Source: Methanosarcina sp. MSH10X1 (GTDB lineage Archaea > Halobacteriota > Methanosarcinia > Methanosarcinales > Methanosarcinaceae). From it: a stretch of 62,855 bases of DNA. Location: contig NZ_SCHL01000020.1 of the NCBI RefSeq assembly GCF_004099695.1, forward strand, positions 1-62,855. Reading direction: 5' to 3'. This document shows, in pieces, positions 25,458 to 34,954 of the stretch. The number at the start of each line of letters is the position of its first letter. Position 1 is the first letter of the stretch. The notes beneath the pieces are model-generated. The model saw only the letters and a list, made by a program, of their open reading frames with translations, did no database searches and was not told the origin of the DNA. The position numbers and the translations under genes were made by a program.

Positions 25458-26360
25458 ATGGAAAAACTATCGCTGTTTCTTGGATGCATCGTACCCAATC
25501 GTTACCCGGGAATTGAGAAAGCAACTAAGCTCTGCTTGCAAAAGCTTGAGATAGATGCAGCCGACCTGCCAGGAGCCTCATGCTGTCCCGCTCCCGGAGT
25601 CTTCAAGTCCTTTAATAAAGCAACCTGGCTTGCCCTTGCCAGCCGGAATATCGTTCTTTCGGAAAAGATGGAAAGGGATATCCTTACAGTTTGCAATGGC
25701 TGCTATGGTTCCCTGGCAGATGCCAATTTAGAGCTGAAAAAGAGCCCTGAACTGAGGGAGTGCACGAACAGGTGCCTTAAAGAGATCGGTATGGAATTTC
25801 AGGGTACTGCCGAAGTAAGGCACATAGTCGAGTTTTTATATAAGGAACTTGGACCTGAGAGACTCAAGGAGTATGTCACAATCCCGCTTGACCTTAAAGT
25901 AGCACTGCACTACGGATGCCATCTTATCAAACCTTCTAGAGACCGGAAACTCGGAGAGACGGATGCTCCTGTTTTCTTTGATGAGCTTGTTGAAGCTACA
26001 GGTGCAAAAAGCGTAGATTATACCGACAAAATGATGTGCTGCGGAGCAGGAGGGGGAGTACGTTCAGGGCATGCTGCCGAATCCCTCGAGATGCTTGAGC
26101 ACAAACTCGCGTGTATTCGGAAAGCAGGAGTGGATTGTATTGTCAATGCATGCCCCTTCTGCCACCTGCAATTTGACAGGGGGCAGCTTGCAGTCAATGA
26201 GAGATACGGAACGGACTATTCAATTCCGGTTCTTCACTATTCTCAGTTACTGGGCCTAGCACTAGGCTTTTCTCCATATGAGTTGGGGATAGAACAAAAC
26301 GCAGTCCAGAATATAGAATTTCTTGCAAAAATCTACGAAATAAGTGCAGGTTTAAGGTAA
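25458..26360 (+). CDS. hdrB: heterodisulfide reductase subunit B
   Basis: 300 residues with the paired CCG domains that bind the non-cubane [4Fe-4S] clusters: FLGCIVPNRYPG, SCCPAPGVF and CNGCYGS in the first half, and YGCH, MMCCGAGGGVR and CPFCHLQFD in the second. It reduces the CoM-S-S-CoB heterodisulfide to the free thiols. Ribosome-binding site GGAGA, operon with hdrC. A cytosolic type, unlike the membrane HdrDE. Confidence 0.95.
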   Translation: MEKLSLFLGCIVPNRYPGIEKATKLCLQKLEIDAADLPGASCCPAPGVFKSFNKATWLALASRNIVLSEKMERDILTVCNGCYGSLADANLELKKSPELRECTNRCLKEIGMEFQGTAEVRHIVEFLYKELGPERLKEYVTIPLDLKVALHYGCHLIKPSRDRKLGETDAPVFFDELVEATGAKSVDYTDKMMCCGAGGGVRSGHAAESLEMLEHKLACIRKAGVDCIVNACPFCHLQFDRGQLAVNERYGTDYSIPVLHYSQLLGLALGFSPYELGIEQNAVQNIEFLAKIYEISAGLR

Positions 26361-26489
26361 AAGAGTCAGGTAAAAAAATGCCCCGAAGGTGAAGTAAAAA
26401 TAGTAAAAGAGGATTTTTTCGTTTTTTATGAATCTTAGAATAAAATTTTCTTCTTCATAATTTATTTTTTGGATTTTATTTTTCATAAC

Positions 26490-26939
26490 TTATCTTTCAT
26501 CCTGCATATACCAGAGGCATTTCTGTCTCCATTTGCAGGATCCACAAACTTCTTCAACATCGGATGCATTAGCCAGTTGTGAGTTGATTAGCCTGAAGGC
26601 TTTATCTGCCTCCATAACAGTTCCCTCTGCTATCTTTAATTTCTCCATAACAACAAGATCCATCTCCCGGATCCTCTGAGAGGCTATTGATTTCTGTGCA
26701 ATGCATTCCCTTTCGCTTGGGCAGGAAGTGCAGATTACATCACATTCGGATACAAGTTCCAGAGGTCTTGAAGGGGAAGCCTTTATATCCGAAATTACAG
26801 CCCGCAGATTGGCTACAAAAACCGGGCTGTACCCATAGCCCTGAAAACCCTGGATGCAGCAAAGGTGATGAGCTCGGATTTTCAGGCATTCAGATCCGGC
26901 CTCACAATCGGATCCAGATGTGTTCGACTTTTCAAGCAT
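26490..26939 (-). CDS. DUF1284 family protein
   Basis: 149 residues; the family signature is IRAHHLCCIQGFQGYGYS near residues 22-39, with later Cys pairs CTSCPSERECIA and CGSCKWRQKC. The Cys-rich composition suggests a metal or iron-sulfur site. Function unknown. It lies 52 bp downstream of the DUF1847 gene on the same strand, probably co-transcribed. Confidence 0.85.
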   Translation of the reverse strand: MLEKSNTSGSDCEAGSECLKIRAHHLCCIQGFQGYGYSPVFVANLRAVISDIKASPSRPLELVSECDVICTSCPSERECIAQKSIASQRIREMDLVVMEKLKIAEGTVMEADKAFRLINSQLANASDVEEVCGSCKWRQKCLWYMQDER

Positions 26940-26991
26940 GTGTTTCTCCAGGATTTGAATTTATAGAACCAGAGAATTCATTATAGAAATC

Positions 26992-27525
26992 TCATTCTAT
27001 AATATCGATTTCTGAATCGGTTAACTGAGGCAGTTCCTCAACAGGCAATGTTATCGAAGGAGCTTCCGAGTGTTTTGCAAAGAGAATATCATAACCTGTC
27101 TTAAGTCCCATCATGAGATTGAGATCGGTGAGATCGTCATTCAGGAGTTGAGCCTGGCCAATAGGATTGCATATGGCTTCAAACTCCAGGTCTTCGGATT
27201 TTTTAATTCCGAGGCTGGCTTTTTCGAAGCTGGATACTTTACAGCAAACCGAGAAAACCTCAAAATACCTTGAGAGAATATCATAAGCCAGCCTGGCTTC
27301 TCGCTCATATTCAATACAGAAAGCAATTCCTATTTTTTTGTACCCAAGTCTTTTTGCATAGATTGTAATTTCTTCCAGTTTTGTCCTTTTTACATACTCG
27401 GATTCGAGCCTGGCAGAAATCTGGATTGATTTCAGATCGTCGCCTGTATACTCAAGCCCAGATTTAATGACAGAACAGTTCTTACCTCTCATGCATTCTT
27501 TAATCCTGCATAACGCGCACTGCAC
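26992..27525 (-). CDS. DUF1847 family metal-binding protein
   Basis: 177 residues. An N-terminal Cys cluster (MQCALCRIKECMRGKNC) is followed by a Rossmann-like domain with YKKIGIAFCIEYEREAR, further Cys at VCCKVSS, and ICNPIGQAQLLND. This matches the DUF1847 pattern of anaerobes. Function unknown; paired here with DUF1284. Confidence 0.85.
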   Translation of the reverse strand: MQCALCRIKECMRGKNCSVIKSGLEYTGDDLKSIQISARLESEYVKRTKLEEITIYAKRLGYKKIGIAFCIEYEREARLAYDILSRYFEVFSVCCKVSSFEKASLGIKKSEDLEFEAICNPIGQAQLLNDDLTDLNLMMGLKTGYDILFAKHSEAPSITLPVEELPQLTDSEIDIIE

Positions 27526-27901
27526 ACTTTTTTCTCCCGGATTTTTGACACGATTAGGGTATTATAATCACAAAGAAGCTTTGAGGGTATAAATATTTCC
27601 ATGAAGGACATAAAAATATATTGTTAGAGTGTAAGATAAAAAATAACAAGAGACCTGCCCCGCTGGCAGGATTTCCCCGGCCATGGTGTCTTGCTCCTGC
27701 ACCAGATCCACCGCACTCAAACATTCGGAGGCGCTTTACGACCCTATTCTCCTGCAGGTATGCACGCTTTCATGAGAATTATCTAGAACTGTATGAAAGG
27801 CAACTACGTTAATTTCGCCCATTCGCACAAAAATATTTATATTTTTCTGCTTAAAAATAGAAATTGTTATATATTTATTCCGCAATGTGCATAAGTGACT
27901 T
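27526..27901. other. intergenic, 376 bp, with a GC-rich island
   Basis: AT-rich except for 27650-27760, which is much richer in GC. On the minus strand it ends in a CCTGCC/GGCAGG hairpin and a T run (about 27655-27672 to 27630). One minus-strand frame reads GGSGAGARHHGRGNPASGAG, reminiscent of small Gly-rich proteins found beside Mrp genes. It may be a degraded gene or a small RNA. Confidence 0.35.
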
Positions 27902-28240
27902 ATGAAAAAATGCAGAGGAAGACCAAAGTGCCCTAGACGCGTCGAGCAAACGCCCGATGTCACATATTTCAAACCCAGAGGTGTCCCGCTGTCGGACCTT
28001 GAGGTTGTATCCATTACAGTCGAAGAGCTTGAGGCCCTGAGACTTGTAGATGTTGAAGGACTAAGGCAGGAAGACGCAGCCATAAGGGTAGGAATCTCAA
28101 GGAGAGCTTTCTGGGAAGACCTGAAAGCTGCCAGAATGAAAATAGCTCTTGCCCTTAGCACAGGGAAAGCAATAGAAATAAAGGGCGGCAACTATATCAG
28201 TGCCGAAGACACAGAAATTAGTGAAGGCGCTGACACATAA
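27902..28240 (+). CDS. DUF134 family protein, helix-turn-helix
   Basis: 112 residues. DUF134 hallmarks: the N-terminal [21 protein letters not shown] variant (only part shown), [20 protein letters not shown] and the HTH-like [21 protein letters not shown]. Probably DNA-binding. It precedes the Mrp ATPase gene by 56 bp, a frequent pairing in anaerobes, and may regulate it or iron-sulfur metabolism. Confidence 0.88.
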   Translation: MKKCRGRPKCPRRVEQTPDVTYFKPRGVPLSDLEVVSITVEELEALRLVDVEGLRQEDAAIRVGISRRAFWEDLKAARMKIALALSTGKAIEIKGGNYISAEDTEISEGADT

Positions 28241-28296
28241 ACAAGAAATCTGAAAAAATCGGGAAAAAATACGGAAGTTTTACACAGGCGGTAAAA

Positions 28297-29139
28297 ATGA
28301 CAGATAAGGTTCAACCACTTGAGAGTTTATCGAAAAAGCCGGAGGAGCCAAAAATAGTAGTCAACCTCAGGCGCATCAAACGCAAGATTATGATTATGAG
28401 CGGGAAGGGAGGAGTAGGTAAAAGCACAGTTGCAGCAAACCTTGCTGCAGGGCTGGCCCTGCGTGGATATAGAGTTGGACTCCTTGACAGTGATATCCAC
28501 GGCCCGACAATTCCCACAATTTTCGGGCTAGAATCTCAAAGGCCCGAGATTAACGGAGAGGGAATTCTTCCAGTTCAGGTACTTCCCAACCTTTCTGTAA
28601 TGTCTGTCGGTTTTCTGCTTGGAGACAAAGATTCCCCTATAATCTGGAGAGGGCCTGCCAAAATGGGAGCAATCAAACAATTCCTGGAGGAGGTTAATTG
28701 GGGAGCACTCGATTTTCTGATAATAGATTTACCTCCAGGCACAGGGGATGAACCCCTGAGTGTAGCCCAGCTGATTCCGAATTGCGACGGTTCGGTGCTT
28801 GTTACAACCCCTCAGGATGTAGCCCTCATCAGCGTCCGGAAATCAATCAGGTTCTCTGAAAAACTCAACGTGCCTATTATAGGGCTTGTTGATAATATGC
28901 ATGGGCTTATCTGCCCCCACTGCGGCAAGCCAATCGAAGTATTTGGAAGCGGAGGCGTGGAAAAAGCCTCAAAGGACTTTGATATTCCTGTTCTTGCCAG
29001 ACTTCCTATTGAACCCAGAGTAGCAGAAATGGAAGATAAAGGTACTATAATCCAGGGTCTGCTTGAACATAGTACTGAATGGCAGGAAAAGTTCGAAGCC
29101 GTTGTAAACGCAGTAGAAAAAATCCTGGATGAGAAGTAA
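28297..29139 (+). CDS. Mrp/NBP35-type iron-sulfur carrier ATPase
   Basis: 280 residues with deviant Walker A GKGGVGKSTVAANLA near residues 36-50, LLDSDIHGPTIP, IIDLPPGTGDEPL, and a CPHCG motif (about 207-211) for the bridging Fe-S cluster. Mrp/NBP35 proteins assemble or carry [4Fe-4S] clusters to apo-proteins in the cytosol, which fits the many Fe-S proteins in the window. Likely an operon with the DUF134 gene. Confidence 0.93.
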   Translation: MTDKVQPLESLSKKPEEPKIVVNLRRIKRKIMIMSGKGGVGKSTVAANLAAGLALRGYRVGLLDSDIHGPTIPTIFGLESQRPEINGEGILPVQVLPNLSVMSVGFLLGDKDSPIIWRGPAKMGAIKQFLEEVNWGALDFLIIDLPPGTGDEPLSVAQLIPNCDGSVLVTTPQDVALISVRKSIRFSEKLNVPIIGLVDNMHGLICPHCGKPIEVFGSGGVEKASKDFDIPVLARLPIEPRVAEMEDKGTIIQGLLEHSTEWQEKFEAVVNAVEKILDEK

Positions 29140-29615
29140 GGCGGAATAAGAAAGGAAAATTCACTGGGAGAGGTCTACACGTTTTCCTGAGTATTTAATT
29201 TTTCTCAATAGGCTAGTCTCCCCATTGGCCAGTCTCGGGAAGAGGCGAACTCAGGCTATATAACTCAAGGCTATATATTAGTGCTTTAAGGATCTCTTTC
29301 CCCTTTCCTATTTTTCCCCTACCTGTATTTCTCCCATTATCTCTTGCGTTACTTTTATAGTTCTGTCATTTAAGGCTCTTTTAATATATTTTTTATAATC
29401 GCGAATCTCTTAAACTGAGCGTATATTTCCTTTCCTTACGGTTAATTATTTGAGGTTTATTGATAATTCTACTTCAGAATCAGGATTTCACAATTACCGT
29501 AAATAAAGGTTATTTGTGAAAAGAGAGAATTATTACCACATTACAGGTAATTCTTACGTGATGTACTTACCGCATATATCAGAATATTACAAAATAAAAA
29601 ATTAATGTTGAGAAC
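29140..29615. other. intergenic, 476 bp
   Basis: AT-rich region with promoter-like sequences for the thioredoxin-like gene. The phrase GGCTATATA occurs twice near 29255-29280. No ORF or RNA gene recognised. Confidence 0.45.
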
Positions 29616-30182
29616 ATGAAGAAATTGGTTATACTATTGATCCTCCTTGCAACCGTAATCTTCACCGCAGGCTGTACTGAAGAGAGCCAGGAAGATTCCG
29701 CGAACACCCAGGCTATCCAGGAGAGAACTGAAGCTGTCGAGGCAACGGAGCCTGAACAGAATACAACTTCTCAAGAAATCCAGGAAGAAGGCAATGTTGT
29801 TGAAGTGGCAGGCCTTGAAGAAATAAACACAACCCTCCAGCAGGGACCGGTTCTTATGAAAATCGGGTCTGAGAGGTGTGGACCGTGCAAGGCTATGAAG
29901 CCTATGCTTCAAGAACTGGCAACTGAATACGAAGGAAGGGCTAAAGTTGTCTCCATAGACATAGACAGGAGCCCCGATCTTGCAGTCTATTTCGGAATAG
30001 GCTATATCCCTGATTCAACTGTAATCATCGGTATTACGGATGGGGAATATGTCTACATGAAGCCGGATGGAAGCGTTACCACAGACAGGTTCCAGGCAAG
30101 AATACTCGGCACCACGGAAAAAAGCACACTTGAAGATGTTATGAATCTAGCCCTTATTCAGGCTGAGAAAGATAAATCTTAA
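29616..30182 (+). CDS. exported thioredoxin-like lipoprotein
   Basis: 188 residues. A lipoprotein-type signal ends in TAGC at about residue 20, followed by an acidic Gln/Glu/Thr-rich linker (about 22-65) and a thioredoxin domain with active site CGPCK (about 89-93) and the cis-Pro region GYIPDSTVI. Probably anchored outside the membrane and used for disulfide reduction or exchange. The ccdA-like gene 128 bp downstream would supply reducing equivalents across the membrane. Confidence 0.88.
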   Translation: MKKLVILLILLATVIFTAGCTEESQEDSANTQAIQERTEAVEATEPEQNTTSQEIQEEGNVVEVAGLEEINTTLQQGPVLMKIGSERCGPCKAMKPMLQELATEYEGRAKVVSIDIDRSPDLAVYFGIGYIPDSTVIIGITDGEYVYMKPDGSVTTDRFQARILGTTEKSTLEDVMNLALIQAEKDKS

Positions 30183-30310
30183 TTAAAAAATCGAGGACAG
30201 ACCTATCTTCAGAATCCGATACACACTTAAAGTCCAGGTTTCCGGCAACCTTAAGATCCGGTAAAAACCACGCTGTATAAAAGAACTTAAAACTACAAAC
30301 CTGAAGAACC

Positions 30311-30961
30311 ATGTTTTATGATGCAATTTCCCCTCTGGCTGCATTTGGTGCAGGAATTCTCAGTGTCCTTTCTCCCTGTATCCTCCCGCTTCTGCCTGCA
30401 GTACTGGCAACGTCCGCAGGAAAAGGAAAGTTAAGACCCCTTGCGATAGTAATTGGAGTCTCTGTATCCTTTACTATAATGGGTGTAATAACCTCAGCTT
30501 TTGGAGCAGCCTTCCAGACATATATAAATCAATTGAAAATCCTGGCAGAAATATTTATTCTCCTAATGGGTTTTGCAATACTCTCTGAGATAAGCCTGTT
30601 CAATATCTTTTCAAGATTCCCCCTGCTGTCAGGAATGAATGGAGGCGGACCTGTTTCCGGATTTTTGCTCGGGCTCTCTCTCGGAGTACTCTGGATCCCA
30701 TGTGTCGGCCCTATTCTGGCTTCGATCCTGACCATGGTAGCTCTGGAAGGGAACGCTGCTAGCGGTGCAATTACCCTTGCAATTTATTCACTGGGGTTCG
30801 CAGTTCCAATGCTCCTGCTCGCGTATTCAGCCCACTTTTCCTCCTCCAAAATCCGACTTATATCAAGGTGGGACGTGGTCTTCAAAAAAGGAGCGGGAAT
30901 AGTGCTTATCCTGGTTGGACTCTGGATGATCCGCCAGAACCATGTCCAGTGGTTTATTTGA
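30311..30961 (+). CDS. ccdA: CcdA/DsbD-family membrane electron carrier
   Basis: 216 residues, six membrane helices. The conserved LSPCILPLLPAVLA (Cys in helix 1) and WIPCVGPILASIL (Cys in helix 4) are the redox pair that moves reducing equivalents from cytosolic thioredoxin to the outside. Its neighbour is an exported thioredoxin, so the two form a minimal extracellular thiol-reducing system. The length is typical for CcdA. Confidence 0.92.
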   Translation: MFYDAISPLAAFGAGILSVLSPCILPLLPAVLATSAGKGKLRPLAIVIGVSVSFTIMGVITSAFGAAFQTYINQLKILAEIFILLMGFAILSEISLFNIFSRFPLLSGMNGGGPVSGFLLGLSLGVLWIPCVGPILASILTMVALEGNAASGAITLAIYSLGFAVPMLLLAYSAHFSSSKIRLISRWDVVFKKGAGIVLILVGLWMIRQNHVQWFI

Positions 30962-31051
30962 GAAGGACAGAAAAGGAGAATTAAAAACTCAGGGTTAGAG
31001 GCCGGATACACTGGCCTGTATCCCTGATGTATCATAATTTTTGATCCACTA

Positions 31052-31669
31052 TCAGATAATATACGGAATGAACATCTTAGTTTTCTTCTTGTATTCGAGA
31101 TACTCGTTACCAAATTCCTTTTCTATATCCATTTCTTCCTTTTTTGCAAGCCTGAAATAAAGAACAAGAAGCAACGAATAAAGGATTATAAGAGGCAGAG
31201 TTGCCCACTCCATCATCATCCCGAGAGTTATCATGAAAAAGCCAGTATACTGGGGATGGCGAATATACCTGTAAATACCGGTTGTAACAAGCTTTCCCTG
31301 CCCTTCGCCCTTACTCCAGTAGTTCTTGTGAATCTGATTCCAGCCTGAAACTACAAGCGCAGCTCCGGTCAGTGATACCAGGATTCCGAGATACATTCCC
31401 CAGAAGCCTATATACTGCACCAGGGTATGACCCCACAAAATGCCTTCGGGGAGAGTAAAGCCAAAGAGCCATCCTATAGCGAACATGCTGAAAGGCACAC
31501 CGAACATCTCAAGTGCAAATGCGACAATAAATGCCGTATATACACCCGCAGGCTTTACCTGGCTCTTTTTATAGAACGGCACAAATAACAAGAATACTCC
31601 GTAGATGATTATCCACAGCCCAACTGCCCACCACATTCCAAAGTGGGACCAGATATCTTCTGCCACCAT
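31052..31669 (-). CDS. ICMT/PEMT-like membrane methyltransferase family protein
   Basis: 205 residues from ATG 31669, preferred because AGGTGA lies four bases upstream; an upstream start would add 11 residues. Five or so helices. The SAM-binding C-terminal block is seen in LVTTGIYRYIRHPQYTGFF and EFGNEYLEYKKKTKMFIP, typical of isoprenylcysteine carboxyl methyltransferase-like proteins. The substrate is unknown (a lipid, thiol or prenylated molecule). Convergent with ccdA. Confidence 0.85.
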   Translation of the reverse strand: MVAEDIWSHFGMWWAVGLWIIIYGVFLLFVPFYKKSQVKPAGVYTAFIVAFALEMFGVPFSMFAIGWLFGFTLPEGILWGHTLVQYIGFWGMYLGILVSLTGAALVVSGWNQIHKNYWSKGEGQGKLVTTGIYRYIRHPQYTGFFMITLGMMMEWATLPLIILYSLLLVLYFRLAKKEEMDIEKEFGNEYLEYKKKTKMFIPYII

Positions 31670-32040
31670 TTTTTCACCTGACTCGCTTTCAAAAGACCGC
31701 AATATACGCTCAAAGTGAAATTAAGTTTATGTTGTTTTAAATCAGAGCTCTTTGTATATATCTTAATAGTAAAATTTGTATTGGAGACACCTGGATGGTA
31801 GAGCCCAGAAGATAATCTTCGTAAATAATTAAAATGCGGATAAACCGAACTAAAAAAAGTAATAAAACTAAGCAGAGTAATTAAGTCAGTTTACAGTTTC
31901 TCTGAGGGGAAATAAAAAGAATTTGTTAGACCCTTTATAGTCAACCTGTTGATTATTGACATCCTATAGTAGCAGACTGGTTTTTCATTCCCGGGTCTTT
32001 CGAAATCCTTTAAAATCAATTACAAAAAACTAACTTTTAT
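31670..32040. other. intergenic, about 370 bp
   Basis: AT-rich. Contains the minus-strand promoter of the ICMT-like gene near 31750 and leads into the 17-bp tandem repeat. No gene seen. Confidence 0.45.
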
Positions 32041-32193
32041 AATGAACTTATTTTTATAATAAATTTATTTTTATAATAAATTTATTTTTATAATAAATTT
32101 ATTTTTATAATAAATTTATTTTTATATTAAACTTATTTTTATAATGAACTTATTTTTATATTAAACTTATTTTTATAATGAACTTATTTTTGC
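32041..32193. repeat. 17-bp tandem repeat, nine copies
   Basis: Perfectly phased 17-mers of the form AATAAATTTATTTTTAT, with variants AATGAACTTATTTTTAT and ATTAAACTTATTTTTAT, from 32041 to 32193. The four central units are identical. The last unit overlaps the 3' end and stop codon of the exported protein gene at 32184, so the array begins inside the gene and forms its 3' UTR. Confidence 0.95.
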
Positions 32194-32756
32194 ATGCTCA
32201 TATAGGCTGACTTGAAGTTAGAAAGACTTGCGTCGGAACTTTCTCCAAGATCGTAGCCATTCATGCTGCCTGTTGCCGAAGCCAATCTGTAACTGGAACT
32301 GTCACTGCTCTTGAATTTATAGTTACCGTCTCTTGAACCGGATGTAGAGGACCCGGTTGAAACATCGCCCTCACCAGTCCAGTCAGCCTGAATGGTTAAA
32401 GTCTCTGCTTCACCTGTGTAGTAGTCACAGACATCAACCTTAACCCCAGAAAGGCTTGCAGAATTAAGTTTTTTAGATGCCTTGAAGACATCATCCTCTG
32501 TAAATAAGTATCCGTACTTTTCTGAATAGAAATCTGGTCCGTATGTAGTGGTTGATACAGAGATGTCTGTTCCATAATCGGATTCACCTACAGATAAGTA
32601 CGTATAGGTAGTCATATCACCGTTTGTCTCATACCAGTTTGCGTACGCAGAAGCACCATTGTGCCTTTCTATTGTTTTAGATTGCAGCGCCTGTACACTC
32701 ACAGTCGTAGAGATCAAGACTACAAGAGCAAATAATATCGCGTATGATTTTTTCAT
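32184..32756 (-). CDS. exported protein, unknown function
   Basis: 190 residues with a signal peptide (MKKSYAILFALVVLISTTVSVQA) and a Ser/Thr/Tyr-rich mature part of alternating strands, with one short DVCDYY. No family recognised. Ribosome-binding site AAGGAGG upstream. A decayed partial copy lies at 33154-33366, so it belonged to a tandem pair. Probably a lineage-specific surface or secreted protein. The stop codon lies in the first unit of a 17-bp tandem array. Confidence 0.8.
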   Translation of the reverse strand: MKKSYAILFALVVLISTTVSVQALQSKTIERHNGASAYANWYETNGDMTTYTYLSVGESDYGTDISVSTTTYGPDFYSEKYGYLFTEDDVFKASKKLNSASLSGVKVDVCDYYTGEAETLTIQADWTGEGDVSTGSSTSGSRDGNYKFKSSDSSSYRLASATGSMNGYDLGESSDASLSNFKSAYMSMQK

Positions 32757-33153
<397 letters not shown>

Positions 33154-33366
33154 TTATTCCGTGTTCATACAGGCAGACTTGAAGTTGGACAGATTTGCAT
33201 AGGAACTTATTCCAGCTCACATCCGTTTATATTGCATGTAGCTGAAGCGTCTCTATATTTTGAACTGTCACTGCTCTTCCAGACATAGTTTCCACTTTGC
33301 GACCTGGACATATAAAAATATCTTGAAACATCGCCCTCACCGATCCAGTCAGCATTGACAACCATA
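33154..33366 (-). pseudogene. decayed C-terminal copy of the exported protein gene
   Basis: Read on the minus strand the region gives NADWIGEGDVSRYF, then GNYVWKSSDSSKYRDASAT and, after a frameshift, SYANLSNFKSACMNTE and a stop. It aligns with the corresponding part of the gene at 32184-32756 (ADWTGEGDVS, GNYKFKSSDSSSYRLASAT, SNFKSAYMSMQK). The 5' half is missing and there is an internal stop, so this is a gene remnant. Confidence 0.8.
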
Positions 33367-33432
33367 TTAATGGGAAAAAAGTTTAAGATTGGAAACTGAG
33401 GTTAAAATGTAAAGGAAAAGTTTGAGAAAGTA

Positions 33433-34164
33433 TTACTCTTCACTTTCTCTTGCAATTGCAACAAGCTCGTTAACACATGCAACCGCCATCGGGGTTCCAC
33501 CTCTTGTCCCTACACAGCTGATTGAGGGTACAGGAATGCTCAGGTTCCTTAGCATTTCCCTGGATTCGGCTGCATTTACAAAACCTACCGGAAGCCCAAT
33601 GATAAGAGCTGGTCTTACGCCCTTCTCTATAAGTTTACAAACCATAATAAGGGCAGAAGGCGCATTTCCTATTGCAATAATACTTCCATCGAGCCTGTCA
33701 CGGGCAGCCAGGAAACCTGCTGACGTGCGAGTAATTCCGTACTTGTTAGCAATTTCTGCATCAGGATCTTCATCGAGTACACAGATAATTTCGGATTTGT
33801 GCCCAGCCTTTGTAATTCCGGCTTTTACCATGTTAATGTCCACGAAAATCGGGGCGCCCTTTTTAATTGCTTCCACGCCTGAGGGGATGGGATCATGCAT
33901 AAAACGCATAATATCTGCTACGGAAAGATCTCCTGTAGCAATAACGCAGCGCTGGCGGAAACGATCTTCGGGTGTTTTGTTCCCGACAATTTTCTGAATC
34001 ATTGTCCGGCTTTTCATATAGATTGCTTTGGCTTCTTCAGTTCTTGCCCCGGAATCATTACAAATATTTACAAGTTCGGGATTAACATCAACTGTAAGCT
34101 CGGTAAATTCCTCAAGATTTTCGAGGTTTCCGGCCTTCTCATTAGCGTTCTGTTCAGTAGTCAT
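33433..34164 (-). CDS. cbiC: cobalt-precorrin-8 methylmutase
   Basis: 243 residues. Moves the C11 methyl group to C12 to give cobyrinate in the anaerobic cobalamin pathway. Recognised by ARTEEAKAIYMKSRTMI, RQRCVIATGDLSVAD, IFVDINMVKAGI and IGLPVGFVNAAESREML, with the catalytic His region. About 25 extra N-terminal residues are rich in Glu and Asn. It overlaps cbiH by 11 bp and is the last gene of the cbi cluster. Confidence 0.93.
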   Translation of the reverse strand: MTTEQNANEKAGNLENLEEFTELTVDVNPELVNICNDSGARTEEAKAIYMKSRTMIQKIVGNKTPEDRFRQRCVIATGDLSVADIMRFMHDPIPSGVEAIKKGAPIFVDINMVKAGITKAGHKSEIICVLDEDPDAEIANKYGITRTSAGFLAARDRLDGSIIAIGNAPSALIMVCKLIEKGVRPALIIGLPVGFVNAAESREMLRNLSIPVPSISCVGTRGGTPMAVACVNELVAIARESEE

Positions 34165-34954
34165 ATTTCTTGTGATACCCCCTGGGAGTGATTATGAAAT
34201 CCTTCTTTTGGGAGCTCCAGATTCTGGAATCTCCATTTCCGACAAGGATTGTGGTGCTCATATCGACCCAATCCTCATATTCCATAACTTTTCCAAGAGT
34301 GGTCACGATCCTGTCCTCGCTTTCACCCCTCAGAGCGTTCTTCACAAGCCCCACAGGCACGGAGTCGGCTTTATACTGGCGGATAATTTCGATAGCTCTG
34401 GAAAAGTTAGACTGCCTCTTGCGGCTCTTCGGGTTATAAAGAGCCATCACGAAATCGGCTTCTGCAGCAAGGTTAAGCCTTTTCTCAATAACATCCCACG
34501 GAGTCAGAAGGTCGCTCAGGCTGACTACTGCAAAATCCGTCACAACAGGCGCGCCAAGCATACTTGCTCCGGCTAAAATTGCCGTTACTCCCGGAAGGAT
34601 TTCTATATCAACTTCAAGCCCTTCGTGTTCAGCGACTTCAAGCACGATACCTGCCATGCCGTAAACGTTGGTATCACCGCCGCTGACCATAACGACGTTT
34701 GCAGCTTTTGCTAGCTCCACAGCTTTTCTTGCCCTGTCCACTTCTTTACCCATATAGCTGCGGATTACTTCCTGAGTTCCAAGGAGGCTTGCTATCTGGT
34801 CCAGATAAGTGCTGTTCCCGAGCACATAATCGGCATTAAGGATTACATCCCTGGCTTTGACCGTCATCTGTTCTACAGATCCAGGCCCGATTCCTACGAT
34901 GTAAAGTTTTGCTCCGGTTGCTTTATCTTGCGATTGCGATTGTGACTCTGCCAT
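34154..34954 (-). CDS. cbiH: cobalt-precorrin-3 C17-methyltransferase
   Basis: 266 residues of the tetrapyrrole methylase fold: VGIGPGSVEQMTVKA near the N-terminus, VSGGDTNVYGMAGIVLE (SAM site), GASMLGAPVVTDFAVVSLSD (part) and MALYNPKSRKR, the segment characteristic of CobJ/CbiH. It catalyses C17 methylation with ring contraction. The start overlaps cbiG-C by about 32 bp. The N-terminal 14 residues are a Gln/Ser-rich extension. Confidence 0.93.
   Translation of the reverse strand: MAESQSQSQDKATGAKLYIVGIGPGSVEQMTVKARDVILNADYVLGNSTYLDQIASLLGTQEVIRSYMGKEVDRARKAVELAKAANVVMVSGGDTNVYGMAGIVLEVAEHEGLEVDIEILPGVTAILAGASMLGAPVVTDFAVVSLSDLLTPWDVIEKRLNLAAEADFVMALYNPKSRKRQSNFSRAIEIIRQYKADSVPVGLVKNALRGESEDRIVTTLGKVMEYEDWVDMSTTILVGNGDSRIWSSQKKDFIITPRGYHKKYDY

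Noticed and set aside
27621-27812. 63-codon plus-strand ORF before DUF134
   Set aside because: Low-quality composition and no ribosome-binding site; crosses a hairpin and a composition boundary.
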